Below are positions 7,309 through 15,099 of a DNA stretch of 46,601 nucleotides, piece by piece. The stretch spans positions 1-46,601 of the forward strand of contig NZ_AWFG01000021.1 of NCBI RefSeq assembly GCF_000682695.1, given 5' to 3'. How positions within the stretch are numbered: position 1 is the stretch's first letter; each line of letters opens with the position of its first letter. Source of the stretch: Hyphomonas chukchiensis (GTDB lineage: Bacteria > Pseudomonadota > Alphaproteobacteria > Caulobacterales > Hyphomonadaceae). The notes beneath the pieces are model-generated. The model did not search any database and had not been told where the DNA came from. It worked only from the letters and a program-made list of their open reading frames with translations. The position numbers were made by a program, and so were the translations under genes.

Positions 7309-8220
7309 ATGGCCCAATCCAACGCACGCTTTGAACGCCTCGGTTATCTGGCGCTGAACGTAACCGACCTCGAAAAGTCGGCCGAGTTCTATGAAACAAT
7401 GGTCGGCTTGAGGCGCGTGGAGACAAATGTTGATGCGGTATTCTTGCGCTGCAGTGATCGCCACCACGACATTGTGTTATTTCAATCCGACGCGCCCGGA
7501 CTCAAAAGAATTGGATGGCAAATGGAGTCTCCCGAGCAGTTGGAAGCACTCGACCGGCATTTTCGGAGCATTGGAATAGTCACAAGGCCGGTATCGAATG
7601 CGGACGCCGTGGAGATGGCGATCGATGGCGGATTTCGAATGACCGAGCCAACGACAGGCGCGACAATGGAATTCTATTCCCATATGGACCACGCAGACAG
7701 CGCATTTGAGCCAACACATACCAAGATCGCCCGGCTCGGTCACGTTGTTCTGGCGAGCGCTGACATGGCCGCAACTGAGCGCTTCTTTTCTGAAAACATG
7801 AATTTCAAAGTGTCTGATCGGATCGAAAACGGCGTCGTTCACATGCGTTGCTTCCCGAACCCGCTTCATCACTCCTTTGGAGTCGGCGCCGGCAAGGCGG
7901 CGCAACTTCACCATGTGAATTTCATGGTAACCGACATGGACGATATCGGACGCGCAAATACACGGATGAAGTCAAAAACGATTCCTATCGTGTATGGCCC
8001 AGGGAAGCACCCCCAGTCCGAATCCGTGTTTTTCTACTTCCTTGATCCGGATGGACTTACGCTCGAATACAGCTACGGGATGGAAGAATTTCCCGAGCAC
8101 GCCCCCCGTGCACCAAGACTCTTCCCCATGACGGTTGAATCGGTCGATCATTGGGGCGGTCTTCCAGAACCGGATTTTGCGAAAGTCGGAGAAATCGAAA
8201 CCGCTGGTCGCGACCGCTAG
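7309..8220 (+). CDS. Type I extradiol ring-cleavage dioxygenase (VOC superfamily, 303 aa)
   Basis: Two tandem VOC domains (about 10-125 and 140-260), as in BphC/HsaC. The Fe(II) facial triad is intact: His145 in RLGHVVLAS, His201/202 in LHHVNFMVTD, and Glu253 in LTLEYSYG. The acid-base His187/188 (HHSFG) and Tyr254 are also in place. It should cleave a catechol next to its hydroxyls. GGGAGGA before ATG 7309 sets the start; 16 upstream open codons are not family-like. It is divergent from the Rieske dioxygenase genes and first in a likely operon with the GntR regulator and the APH-fold kinase. Its product would feed the C-C hydrolase at 3044-3886. Confidence 0.95.
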   Translation: MAQSNARFERLGYLALNVTDLEKSAEFYETMVGLRRVETNVDAVFLRCSDRHHDIVLFQSDAPGLKRIGWQMESPEQLEALDRHFRSIGIVTRPVSNADAVEMAIDGGFRMTEPTTGATMEFYSHMDHADSAFEPTHTKIARLGHVVLASADMAATERFFSENMNFKVSDRIENGVVHMRCFPNPLHHSFGVGAGKAAQLHHVNFMVTDMDDIGRANTRMKSKTIPIVYGPGKHPQSESVFFYFLDPDGLTLEYSYGMEEFPEHAPRAPRLFPMTVESVDHWGGLPEPDFAKVGEIETAGRDR

Positions 8221-8342
8221 TCAAGTTCATGATGGTCCAAGTGAGGGTTTTCGGGCAGCATATCGCATTTCCCGTCGACACCTCTTGGTTAGTCCGATGC
8301 AAGACGCGTAGCATGGCCTGACGTCAGATATAGGCTTAACTT

Positions 8343-9059
8343 ATGTCATCCAATACTTTTCTTCCCGTCCAGTCCCGGCGGCTATTCGAAGACGTTTGCG
8401 ATCAGATTCGCGCACAGATCGCCGACGGATCTTTGAAATCAGGAGATAAGCTTCCGGCCGAGCGCGACTTGGCAGTACAGTTTGGAATCAGCAGAACTGC
8501 GGTTCGCGAGGCGTTGCGAAGCCTGGAATTCGCTGGCCTCATTGAACTCAAAAAGGGCGCGCAAGGTGGGGCATTTGTGTTGGGAACTGACATGGGGCTC
8601 GTGCTGCCGTTTCAGAGTATTCTCGACGTCGGTCACCTCTCACTTCGTGAACTGACCGATGCCAGAATTGAAATACAGGACATCGTCGTCCGGCTAGCCT
8701 GCGCCAATGCCAGCATTGCGGACTTCGATGCACTTTCAGCCGATATTGAGCGGACACGACACCATCTGGAGAACGGCACTGCGGGAACCGATCCGTCCGC
8801 CACCCAGCTGTTCTACTCACTTCTCGCCGAAACCACAGGCAACAGGGTTCTGGTCGTTATCGTGAAAGCACTTTCACAAATCGTGTATCAGGCAATCCAT
8901 CCACTTCACAGACCCTTGAATTTCGATCTCGTCGGCGTCCGAACGCGATTTCTCGATCATATGAAAACCGGCGATGTTGAAGGCGCGCGCAAGATAATGC
9001 GGGATTATCTCGAGTTTCTTCATCAGCACATTGTTTCGGAAGAACGTCGTCACGATTAA
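8343..9059 (+). CDS. FadR-like GntR/FCD transcriptional regulator (238 aa)
   Basis: The winged-helix domain spans about residues 12-75, with the GntR signature GDKLPAERDLAVQFGISRTA and REALRSLEFAGLIE. An FCD all-helical effector domain follows. The usual FCD metal ligands look replaced: D-x2-FH reads TQLFY, the next His is Arg in VRTRFLDH, and the last is Tyr in MRDYLEF. The effector may therefore be an acyl-CoA rather than a metal-bound acid (inference). No clear Shine-Dalgarno precedes the ATG. It is 122 bases after the extradiol gene and probably binds the two TGGTTGGACCA sites upstream. Confidence 0.94.
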   Translation: MSSNTFLPVQSRRLFEDVCDQIRAQIADGSLKSGDKLPAERDLAVQFGISRTAVREALRSLEFAGLIELKKGAQGGAFVLGTDMGLVLPFQSILDVGHLSLRELTDARIEIQDIVVRLACANASIADFDALSADIERTRHHLENGTAGTDPSATQLFYSLLAETTGNRVLVVIVKALSQIVYQAIHPLHRPLNFDLVGVRTRFLDHMKTGDVEGARKIMRDYLEFLHQHIVSEERRHD

Positions 9060-9117
9060 ATATTTTCGCAAAGCCGGCTCTCGACGTCGTTGACGGCGGG
9101 ACTTGCTTGCGGTCTAG

Positions 9118-9133
9118 TAATACAATCATTTTA
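9118..9133. promoter_or_regulatory. Copy of the recurrent 16-bp operator-like motif
   Basis: TAATAC-aatc-ATTTTA, 21 bases before the APH-fold kinase start. It departs from the consensus at the first base of the right half. Confidence 0.35.
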
Positions 9134-9153
9134 ATTATCAGGCCGCTTTCATC

Positions 9154-10224
9154 ATGGTGACATCGTTTCAGCCGCTACCCATGTCGCTTGATGAGGTTAC
9201 GTCCGACTGGCTCTCTGACGCACTTGGCGATGCTTTTCCAGGAGTCCGGATCAAGCGCGCGGCCCGAAGTGATGCCAGATCAGGTACTGCAAGCTCGGCA
9301 CGCTTCGAATTGGATTACGACAATCGCGCCGGCCATTCTGACCTTCCCGACACGGTCTACGTCAAAGGCGGGTTTGATGACGTCATGCGAAAACGGGTCT
9401 GGGCGGCGTTAGTTCAGGAAGCCCAGTTTTTTAATGAGTTCGCGAGCGATGCACCGATCAATATTCCACACGCTTATTATGCAGGCTTCGATGAAGCCGC
9501 CAAGCAAGGCGTGCTTGTCCTGGAAGATCTCTCGGCGCGAGGCGTACGCTTTGGGCATGCAACCGACGATACAACAGTGGACACGATTGCGGCCGTCATT
9601 GAAGGCTTGGGCAAATTGCACGCGCGTTTCTGGAACGATCCGCGCCTGCCCGCATTTTCGCACTGGAAAGATCCACAGCGCACCTTTTTTCGCTATCTTT
9701 GCAGACCATCTCATTGGTCTGCCGTTCTCGAAAGAACCTATGGATCTGCTCTTCAAGCAGCATTTCCAACCCGTGAATCTGCGCTCGCTGGCTTGGAGCG
9801 TATGTGGTCAATAGATGACTCGATTGCGCGAACGCTCGTCCACGGAGATTGCCACTGCGGAAATCTGTTTTACGAGTCGGACGGAGCACCAGGTTTCCTT
9901 GACTGGCAATGCGTATTCCCGGGCGCGCCTGGTCATGATCATGCAGAGCTGATTGTGACGTCTCTTACGGCCGAACGAAGACGAAGCGCCGAGCGCGATC
10001 TGATTGCGCTTTATAGAGACGTCCTCAAGGCTCACCGTGTCCCTGACCTTCCGAGTTTCGATGAGTTGTTCTTGTCGTATCGGCAAAACAATATGCACAA
10101 TCTGGTCGGATCAGTGTTAAATCCTTTTGATATGCAAACAGAGGAAGTAACAACTATCTCGGCCCTGCGCGCACTCGATGCGGCTGCAGATCTCGAGACT
10201 CTCGATGCGCTTGGACTGGATTGA
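9154..10224 (+). CDS. APH-fold phosphotransferase (acyl-CoA kinase-like), copy 1 (356 aa)
   Basis: Kinase motifs of the aminoglycoside-phosphotransferase fold are intact: HGDCHCGN with catalytic Asp232 and metal-binding Asn237, and FLDWQ with metal-binding Asp250. The N-lobe has VYVKGGFDD with a plausible ATP-binding Lys. It is a clear paralogue of the protein at 26924-28000, sharing VYVKGGFDD, RPSHW and PGFLDWQ. Such kinases beside acyl-CoA dehydrogenases recall LvaA and ACAD10/11, which phosphorylate 4-hydroxyacyl-CoA; antibiotic resistance is unlikely. It follows the GntR gene by 94 bases and may share its transcript. Confidence 0.9.
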   Translation: MVTSFQPLPMSLDEVTSDWLSDALGDAFPGVRIKRAARSDARSGTASSARFELDYDNRAGHSDLPDTVYVKGGFDDVMRKRVWAALVQEAQFFNEFASDAPINIPHAYYAGFDEAAKQGVLVLEDLSARGVRFGHATDDTTVDTIAAVIEGLGKLHARFWNDPRLPAFSHWKDPQRTFFRYLCRPSHWSAVLERTYGSALQAAFPTRESALAGLERMWSIDDSIARTLVHGDCHCGNLFYESDGAPGFLDWQCVFPGAPGHDHAELIVTSLTAERRRSAERDLIALYRDVLKAHRVPDLPSFDELFLSYRQNNMHNLVGSVLNPFDMQTEEVTTISALRALDAAADLETLDALGLD

Positions 10225-10446
10225 AATTGTCGGGCAGAAAGCCGAGCAATAGCTGCTGGCTACACCTGCCCTCCCCGCTAATTCGTTTGATCCGCAGCAC
10301 GGTTCCTAATCTGGCCTTCGAAAGGCAGGAAGCACTCCGATGGATTGTTTAATCGCCAGAATTGCGGCATGATTCGACGGTGGTGCTCGATTCCCAGCGC
10401 ATTGAATCCTCAATCAAAAACTATTCTTCCAAATGATCGCTAACCG

Positions 10447-11490
10447 TCAGGGAGTGATCACAGTTTTCAAGACATTTGGGACGCGCGCATCCAGTTGCCG
10501 GTAAGCTTCAGCACCATCCTTGAGCGCCAGACGTGTCGTAATGAACTGTTCTGGTTTCAATCGGCCCTGCTGCACCAAAGGTACGAGCTCCTGCCACGTC
10601 TGTGGCGGAGAGGTCGTGCCGATTCTGAATGTCACCCCCTTGCTGAGCGATGCTCCCATCGGAAAAGGAAATGCCATATTCTTGTTCACGCCGATAACGG
10701 ATACGACGCCCTCACGGCGTGCCATTTGAAGGGCCATCGCAATCGTTGCGTCAGCGCCGACAGCTTCCAGTACCTTGTCGGCCATCAATCCCTTCGTTTC
10801 ATCACGTACGCGGTCTATCGCTTCGTCGGGGCTGAGAGCAATCGCACCCAGCCGGCTCGCGATATCGCGACGCTCCTTGATTGGATCCACAGCGAATACC
10901 CGGCCGGCGCCCATGACAATCGCACTGTCGATTGCCATCAATCCGATTGGACCGAGGCCGATGACAACAAAATCATCACCCGCTTCGATATCAGCGTTCC
11001 TGCATCCGAACCATGCAGTCGCCTGAGCATCCGTAAGCATCAACGCCTGGTCCATGGACACGCCCTCAGGAATGGCACCCAGATTAAAGTCACCGAATGG
11101 TACCCGTACAGCTTCAGCCTGAGATCCTTGCAAGGCGTGCCCAAGGCCGAACACCTGCTGTTTCCCATTGAGACAGTTACGCACGTTGCCCCGCAAGCAA
11201 TTGCGGCAAGACCCACACCCGACTGCTCCCGGGATCATCACACGGTCTCCGGATTTGAACCGGTTTACACCAGAGCCCGTCTCGACGACCTCCCCCACGG
11301 CTTCGTGACCGATGCAGAAACCAACTCCTTCAGTAAACCCCGCGCCCGCGCCATGGTAGATGTGCAAGTCACTTCCGCAAATACTGCAAGCGGTAACCTT
11401 TACGAGGACGTCTTGCTTGTCACGAAGGGTTGCGTCGTCGACACTCTCATACCGTACATCGTAGGGCCCATTGTAACATAACGCCTTCAT
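10447..11490 (-). CDS. Zinc-dependent alcohol dehydrogenase, MDR family (347 aa)
   Basis: Catalytic zinc ligands are present as Cys38 (CSICGSDLH) and the GHE motif (His62, Glu63). The structural zinc lobe has Cys92, Cys95, Cys98 and Cys106 (GCGSCRNCLRGNVRNC). The Rossmann motif GLGPIGLMA (around 173-181) and a downstream acidic residue (AVDP) suggest NAD. It would oxidise an alcohol or reduce an aldehyde/ketone. It lies 54 bases downstream of the acyl-CoA ligase gene, so an alcohol product of the pathway is a plausible substrate. Full length for the family. Confidence 0.94.
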   Translation of the reverse strand: MKALCYNGPYDVRYESVDDATLRDKQDVLVKVTACSICGSDLHIYHGAGAGFTEGVGFCIGHEAVGEVVETGSGVNRFKSGDRVMIPGAVGCGSCRNCLRGNVRNCLNGKQQVFGLGHALQGSQAEAVRVPFGDFNLGAIPEGVSMDQALMLTDAQATAWFGCRNADIEAGDDFVVIGLGPIGLMAIDSAIVMGAGRVFAVDPIKERRDIASRLGAIALSPDEAIDRVRDETKGLMADKVLEAVGADATIAMALQMARREGVVSVIGVNKNMAFPFPMGASLSKGVTFRIGTTSPPQTWQELVPLVQQGRLKPEQFITTRLALKDGAEAYRQLDARVPNVLKTVITP

Positions 11491-11544
11491 TTGGTGTCCT
11501 CTTCGAAATGTTGGTGCTGAGATTTTTTTTGCCGTCGCTCATCG

Positions 11545-13107
11545 TCAAGACACAGACCTGTTCGCGGCCTGCCAATAGGGCTCACGCAGCGCTTTCCGGT
11601 CAAGTTTACCGATACCTGTTAGTGGCAGTTTGGATCGAAATTCAATTGACTTGGGAGACCAGGGAGCGCCGCGGATTGCTTTGACATGCTCCTGGAGCTC
11701 ACGCTCCTCGACGATCGCTCCAGCGCGTCTAACCACGAACGCCTTAACGGCTTCACCCCACTTCAGATCCGGAATCCCTACGACACCTGCCGAGGCCACG
11801 CCGGGATGCGCCATCAGTGCGTCTTCGACTTCGCGCGGGTAAATGTTGAATCCCCCGCTGATGATCAGGTCCTTGATACGATCAACGATCGTGAAATAGC
11901 CTTGCGCGTCTTGCACGGCAACGTCGCCGGTATGCAGCCAGCCACCTTTGAAAAGCGCGTCGGTCTGGGTTGGCTGTTTCCAATAGCCATTGCAGACTAA
12001 AGGCCCCCTCACGCATAACTCTCCGGGCTCACCGACACCAACTTCGTTCATATCGACATCGAACAGACGAATTTGTGTCAGCGTTGTCGCCCGTCCGCAC
12101 GAGCCCAGCAAGTCCGGCCGTGCCAAATCGTGATCGACGATACGCAACGTGGTGAGAACTTGCGGCGCCTCTGTCTGGCCGTAGAGTTGCAGGAATACCG
12201 GTCCAAACATCGCGATTGCCATCGCCAATCGATCCAGTGACATCGGTGCCGCCCCATAGATCACGAGCTTCAAGCTGGACAGATCGTATCGCTCAATCAC
12301 ATCACCTGATTCAATGAGGGTATTGATCAGCGTAGGCACCAGGAAGGTGGCGCTGATATTTTCTCGCTCAACGACTTCGCAAAACCTCGTAACATCAAAA
12401 CCAGGAAGGAGTCGGACCCGACCGCCCATCAACATCACAGGATAGATGTTGACGCCTGCCGCGTGACTTATGGGTGTCATCAACGCGTAGTGAATATCAA
12501 GCGGCCACTCCCACTCAGCGGCGATGATGGTCGCCATCACAGATAGAGCACGGTGAGGTAGCATCACACCTTTTGATCTTCCCGTCGTCCCTCCAGTATA
12601 AGCCAACATGACGAGGTCTTCAGGCTCTGCGCGATCCTCGAGTTCCAGAGGGGAGACTGTCGTCAAGGCCGCAAGCGCATCTTCGACATCGTTCGCCGGA
12701 CCAAAGCCAAATATTTTTAAATCTTCCACTCTGGACCGGATGGCGACTGCCCGCGCGCCGAACTTGTCGGGGTCAAAGAAGAGCACACGCAGTTCAGCAT
12801 CTCCGATGATGTGAACATGATCGTCCTCACCTGCCAGCGGATGAAGAGGCGTAAACCTCAATCCGAACACAGCTGCAGCACAGATCGCAGCCCACGTCTC
12901 CACTCTGTTTCCCGTCAAAAGGCCTATGCCGTCTCCTTTGGATAAACCTATCGAACGGTAGAGCGCACCGAACCGTCCAACCATATCGCCGAGCTCGGAA
13001 TAGGTAAGCGACGCGTGATCATCAGAGATCATTGGCCGGTCGCCGAACCGCCTTACGGAATCAACCACGATCGCGGCCAGCGATCCTCCCGACGTCATGC
13101 TATTCAT
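11545..13107 (-). CDS. AMP-forming acyl-CoA synthetase (520 aa)
   Basis: The P-loop motif YTGGTTGRSKG is at residues 170-180. YGQTEAPQ lies near 313. The hinge segment VDRIKDLIISGGFNIYPREV is near 415-434, and the catalytic Lys sits in TGIGKLDRKALR near the C-terminus. All motifs for adenylation and thioester formation are intact. GAGG about 10 bases before ATG 13107 supports the start. It is 30 bases downstream of the small unknown gene and upstream of the zinc dehydrogenase. The substrate (fatty, aromatic or alicyclic acid) is not readable. Confidence 0.95.
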   Translation of the reverse strand: MNSMTSGGSLAAIVVDSVRRFGDRPMISDDHASLTYSELGDMVGRFGALYRSIGLSKGDGIGLLTGNRVETWAAICAAAVFGLRFTPLHPLAGEDDHVHIIGDAELRVLFFDPDKFGARAVAIRSRVEDLKIFGFGPANDVEDALAALTTVSPLELEDRAEPEDLVMLAYTGGTTGRSKGVMLPHRALSVMATIIAAEWEWPLDIHYALMTPISHAAGVNIYPVMLMGGRVRLLPGFDVTRFCEVVERENISATFLVPTLINTLIESGDVIERYDLSSLKLVIYGAAPMSLDRLAMAIAMFGPVFLQLYGQTEAPQVLTTLRIVDHDLARPDLLGSCGRATTLTQIRLFDVDMNEVGVGEPGELCVRGPLVCNGYWKQPTQTDALFKGGWLHTGDVAVQDAQGYFTIVDRIKDLIISGGFNIYPREVEDALMAHPGVASAGVVGIPDLKWGEAVKAFVVRRAGAIVEERELQEHVKAIRGAPWSPKSIEFRSKLPLTGIGKLDRKALREPYWQAANRSVS

Positions 13108-13137
13108 CTTCAGCCCTCAAATTATAAGTCGGCGTTT

Positions 13138-13575
13138 CTAGTGCCTGCGGTGCGGGTACAAGACAGGAATGCGCTGCGTCACCCCATACCAGCTAGCGGC
13201 TGCATGAGCCTCCCTGAACAAAGCCTCCGTCTTGGCCGACGCCTCTCCGATCTCGATGATTTCGCCTGGGTGCAAGTCTGTCGCGAGATATGCCAAGCGG
13301 CTCCGACGCGCCATCTTTCCTTCGGAGTTTACTGAAATCCCTGCTGCCTTGGACAAGGATATGGCGTCATCAAATCCATCTACTCTACGCCCACACAGAT
13401 GATGCAGACCTTGGCAAAAGCGTTGCCGAAACTCCAGATAAGTCGAGAGCGCCTGACTGTGATGCTGATTCAACTCCATCCGGGGGCTGGCGGAGAAAAC
13501 CAGAGCAATCGACAGTTCGGGTTCCAATTCTTCGTCTTTGCCGACTTGACAAATATTCCCAGAAATTCGGGCCAT
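13138..13575 (-). CDS. Unknown small protein (145 aa)
   Basis: I do not recognise a named family. The C-terminal pattern (RSRLAYLATDL ... ALFREAHAAASWYGV) resembles small alphaproteobacterial proteins with a SpoIIAA/STAS-like fold, whose ends read like vFRd-EAraWLg. That similarity is tentative. The end is 30 bases from the acyl-CoA ligase start, which suggests one operon. I prefer ATG 13575 (MARISGNI), with AAGGAGG about 12 bases upstream. The frame is open to ATG 13644, but an operator-like palindrome (13628-13643) covers that earlier start and may be the promoter. No signal peptide or membrane segment. Confidence 0.6.
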   Translation of the reverse strand: MARISGNICQVGKDEELEPELSIALVFSASPRMELNQHHSQALSTYLEFRQRFCQGLHHLCGRRVDGFDDAISLSKAAGISVNSEGKMARRSRLAYLATDLHPGEIIEIGEASAKTEALFREAHAAASWYGVTQRIPVLYPHRRH

Positions 13576-13627
13576 CGTTTTTCCTGCCCTCCTTGGCAAA
13601 GGCAACCGCACTGATGCTCCATTGATC

Positions 13628-13643
13628 TGGAACGTTTGTTTCA
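13628..13643. promoter_or_regulatory. Copy of the recurrent 16-bp operator-like motif
   Basis: TGGAAC-gttt-GTTTCA: near-perfect dyad with the AC-N4-GT core. It is 53 bases upstream of ATG 13575 and would control the minus operon of unknown protein, ligase and alcohol dehydrogenase. It overlaps the alternative start at 13644. Confidence 0.5.
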
Positions 13644-13803
13644 TTCTGGAAACCTAGCATATGCCCCTGCGATCACAATAGCGGACGATGGCGATCGAGT
13701 ACGAGTAGCTCTCATTTGTCTTCGCAGACTGTCGCTCGTGAAACAATCAAGATGCAACACTGTTCCAGCGTTCACCAGCCATGGATTTCAGCGAGCTTCC
13801 ATT

Positions 13804-13819
13804 TAGTTCGTATGTTCTA
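13804..13819. promoter_or_regulatory. Copy of the recurrent 16-bp operator-like motif
   Basis: TAGTTC-gtat-GTTCTA, 46 bases before the racemase start. The right half matches the consensus exactly. The left ten bases TAGTTCGTAT recur at 36619-36628. Confidence 0.5.
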
Positions 13820-13865
13820 TATGGATTAACAAGACCACACCCCGTGGAAAAAGGAAGGAGCCTTT

Positions 13866-14933
13866 ATGCCGGGACCGCTTCAAGGACTAAAGATCATAGA
13901 ATTGGGCAGTATCGGTCCGGGACCCTTCTGCGGAATGATGCTTGCAGATGCTGGTGCAACGGTGATCCGTATCGAACGTCCGGGAGCTCACGTCGATACG
14001 CGCGACGCAATGCTTCGGTCCCGCAAGATTGTTCACCTCGACCTCAAGGCTCCGGGTGATCGGGAGCACTTGCTTGAGCTAATCAAGGACGCTGACGCGC
14101 TTTTCGAAGGCATGCGCCCTGGCACACTGGAGCGGCTTGGGCTCGCTCCTGAAAAGCTGCTTCAAGACAATGCCAGGCTTGTTGTCGGCCGAATGACGGG
14201 ATGGGGGCAAACGGGCCCTTACGCGAAGGCGGCTGGCCATGATCTCAACTACGTTGCCTTAAGCGGCGCGCTACATGCGATCGGCCCTGCTGCTCACCCA
14301 GTCCCGCCACTCGCGCTGGTCGGCGACTTCGGCGGCGGCGGAATGCTGCTCGCCTTCTCGCTCACGGCCGCGATGCTCCACGCGCGCAGCACCGGTCAAG
14401 GACAGATCATCGACTGCGCCATGGCGGAAGGCGCAGGACTTTTGATGTCAGCTTTTTACTCCTATGTGGCGACAGGCCAATGGCGGGATGAACGCGAATC
14501 GAATGTGGTCGATGGGGGAGCGCATTTTTACGGTGTTTATCAGACGAAGGACGAGAAATTCGTCTCAGTGGGGGCGATCGAACCCCAGTTTTACGCGCTG
14601 TTCCTGCAATCCTTGGGACTGGAGCACGACGCGAGGCTTTCAGACCAAATGAACGTCGCCCTCTGGCCTCAACTCAAGGCAGTCGTTGCATCTGCCTTCA
14701 AGGAAAAATCCCAAGCCGAATGGTGCACCCTGATGGAGGGCACCGACATTTGCTTTGCACCCGTCTTGAGCATGAGTGAAGCGCCCCTGCACCATCACGC
14801 GAAAGCCCGCGGTTCGTTCGTGGACGTTAGCGGTATTGTACAACCCGCGCCCGCACCTCGCTATTCTTTGACGCCGCTAGCCCGCCCGAAGATTCCCGAA
14901 ACCATTGCTTACCAGGACGCTGCGGAGACTTAG
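13866..14933 (+). CDS. Alpha-methylacyl-CoA racemase, CaiB/BaiF superfamily (355 aa)
   Basis: The racemase catalytic set of the AMACR/MCR branch is in place: His125 in AGHDLNY, Asp154 in GDFGGGG and Glu239 in GAIEPQFY. These correspond to His126, Asp156 and Glu241 of mycobacterial MCR. This distinguishes it from true CoA-transferases of the same fold. It would epimerise 2-methylacyl-CoA esters so that a stereospecific acyl-CoA dehydrogenase can act, which implies a methyl-branched (isoprenoid- or steroid-like) acyl-CoA in this pathway. GGAAGGAG precedes the ATG. It is a single-gene plus unit between two minus clusters. Confidence 0.93.
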   Translation: MPGPLQGLKIIELGSIGPGPFCGMMLADAGATVIRIERPGAHVDTRDAMLRSRKIVHLDLKAPGDREHLLELIKDADALFEGMRPGTLERLGLAPEKLLQDNARLVVGRMTGWGQTGPYAKAAGHDLNYVALSGALHAIGPAAHPVPPLALVGDFGGGGMLLAFSLTAAMLHARSTGQGQIIDCAMAEGAGLLMSAFYSYVATGQWRDERESNVVDGGAHFYGVYQTKDEKFVSVGAIEPQFYALFLQSLGLEHDARLSDQMNVALWPQLKAVVASAFKEKSQAEWCTLMEGTDICFAPVLSMSEAPLHHHAKARGSFVDVSGIVQPAPAPRYSLTPLARPKIPETIAYQDAAET

Positions 14934-15099
14934 GTTTCCCGCGGCCGCCCAGGCATAATTTCTAGGGACGACAATCCGATCCGGAAGACGGCGGCACCCG
15001 CAATACTATCGTTGCCGCGCCATGCACGTTGGGGCATCGGTGCAACTTAGTCAGAATCGGACGGGCTCAGAGGCTCCAACTCGGATTTTGTGGTCAGCA

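Noticed and set aside
15020..15040. ATAC-tatc-GTTGCC as another copy of the 16-bp motif
   Set aside because: It lies between two convergent gene ends and the outer arms do not match; probably chance.
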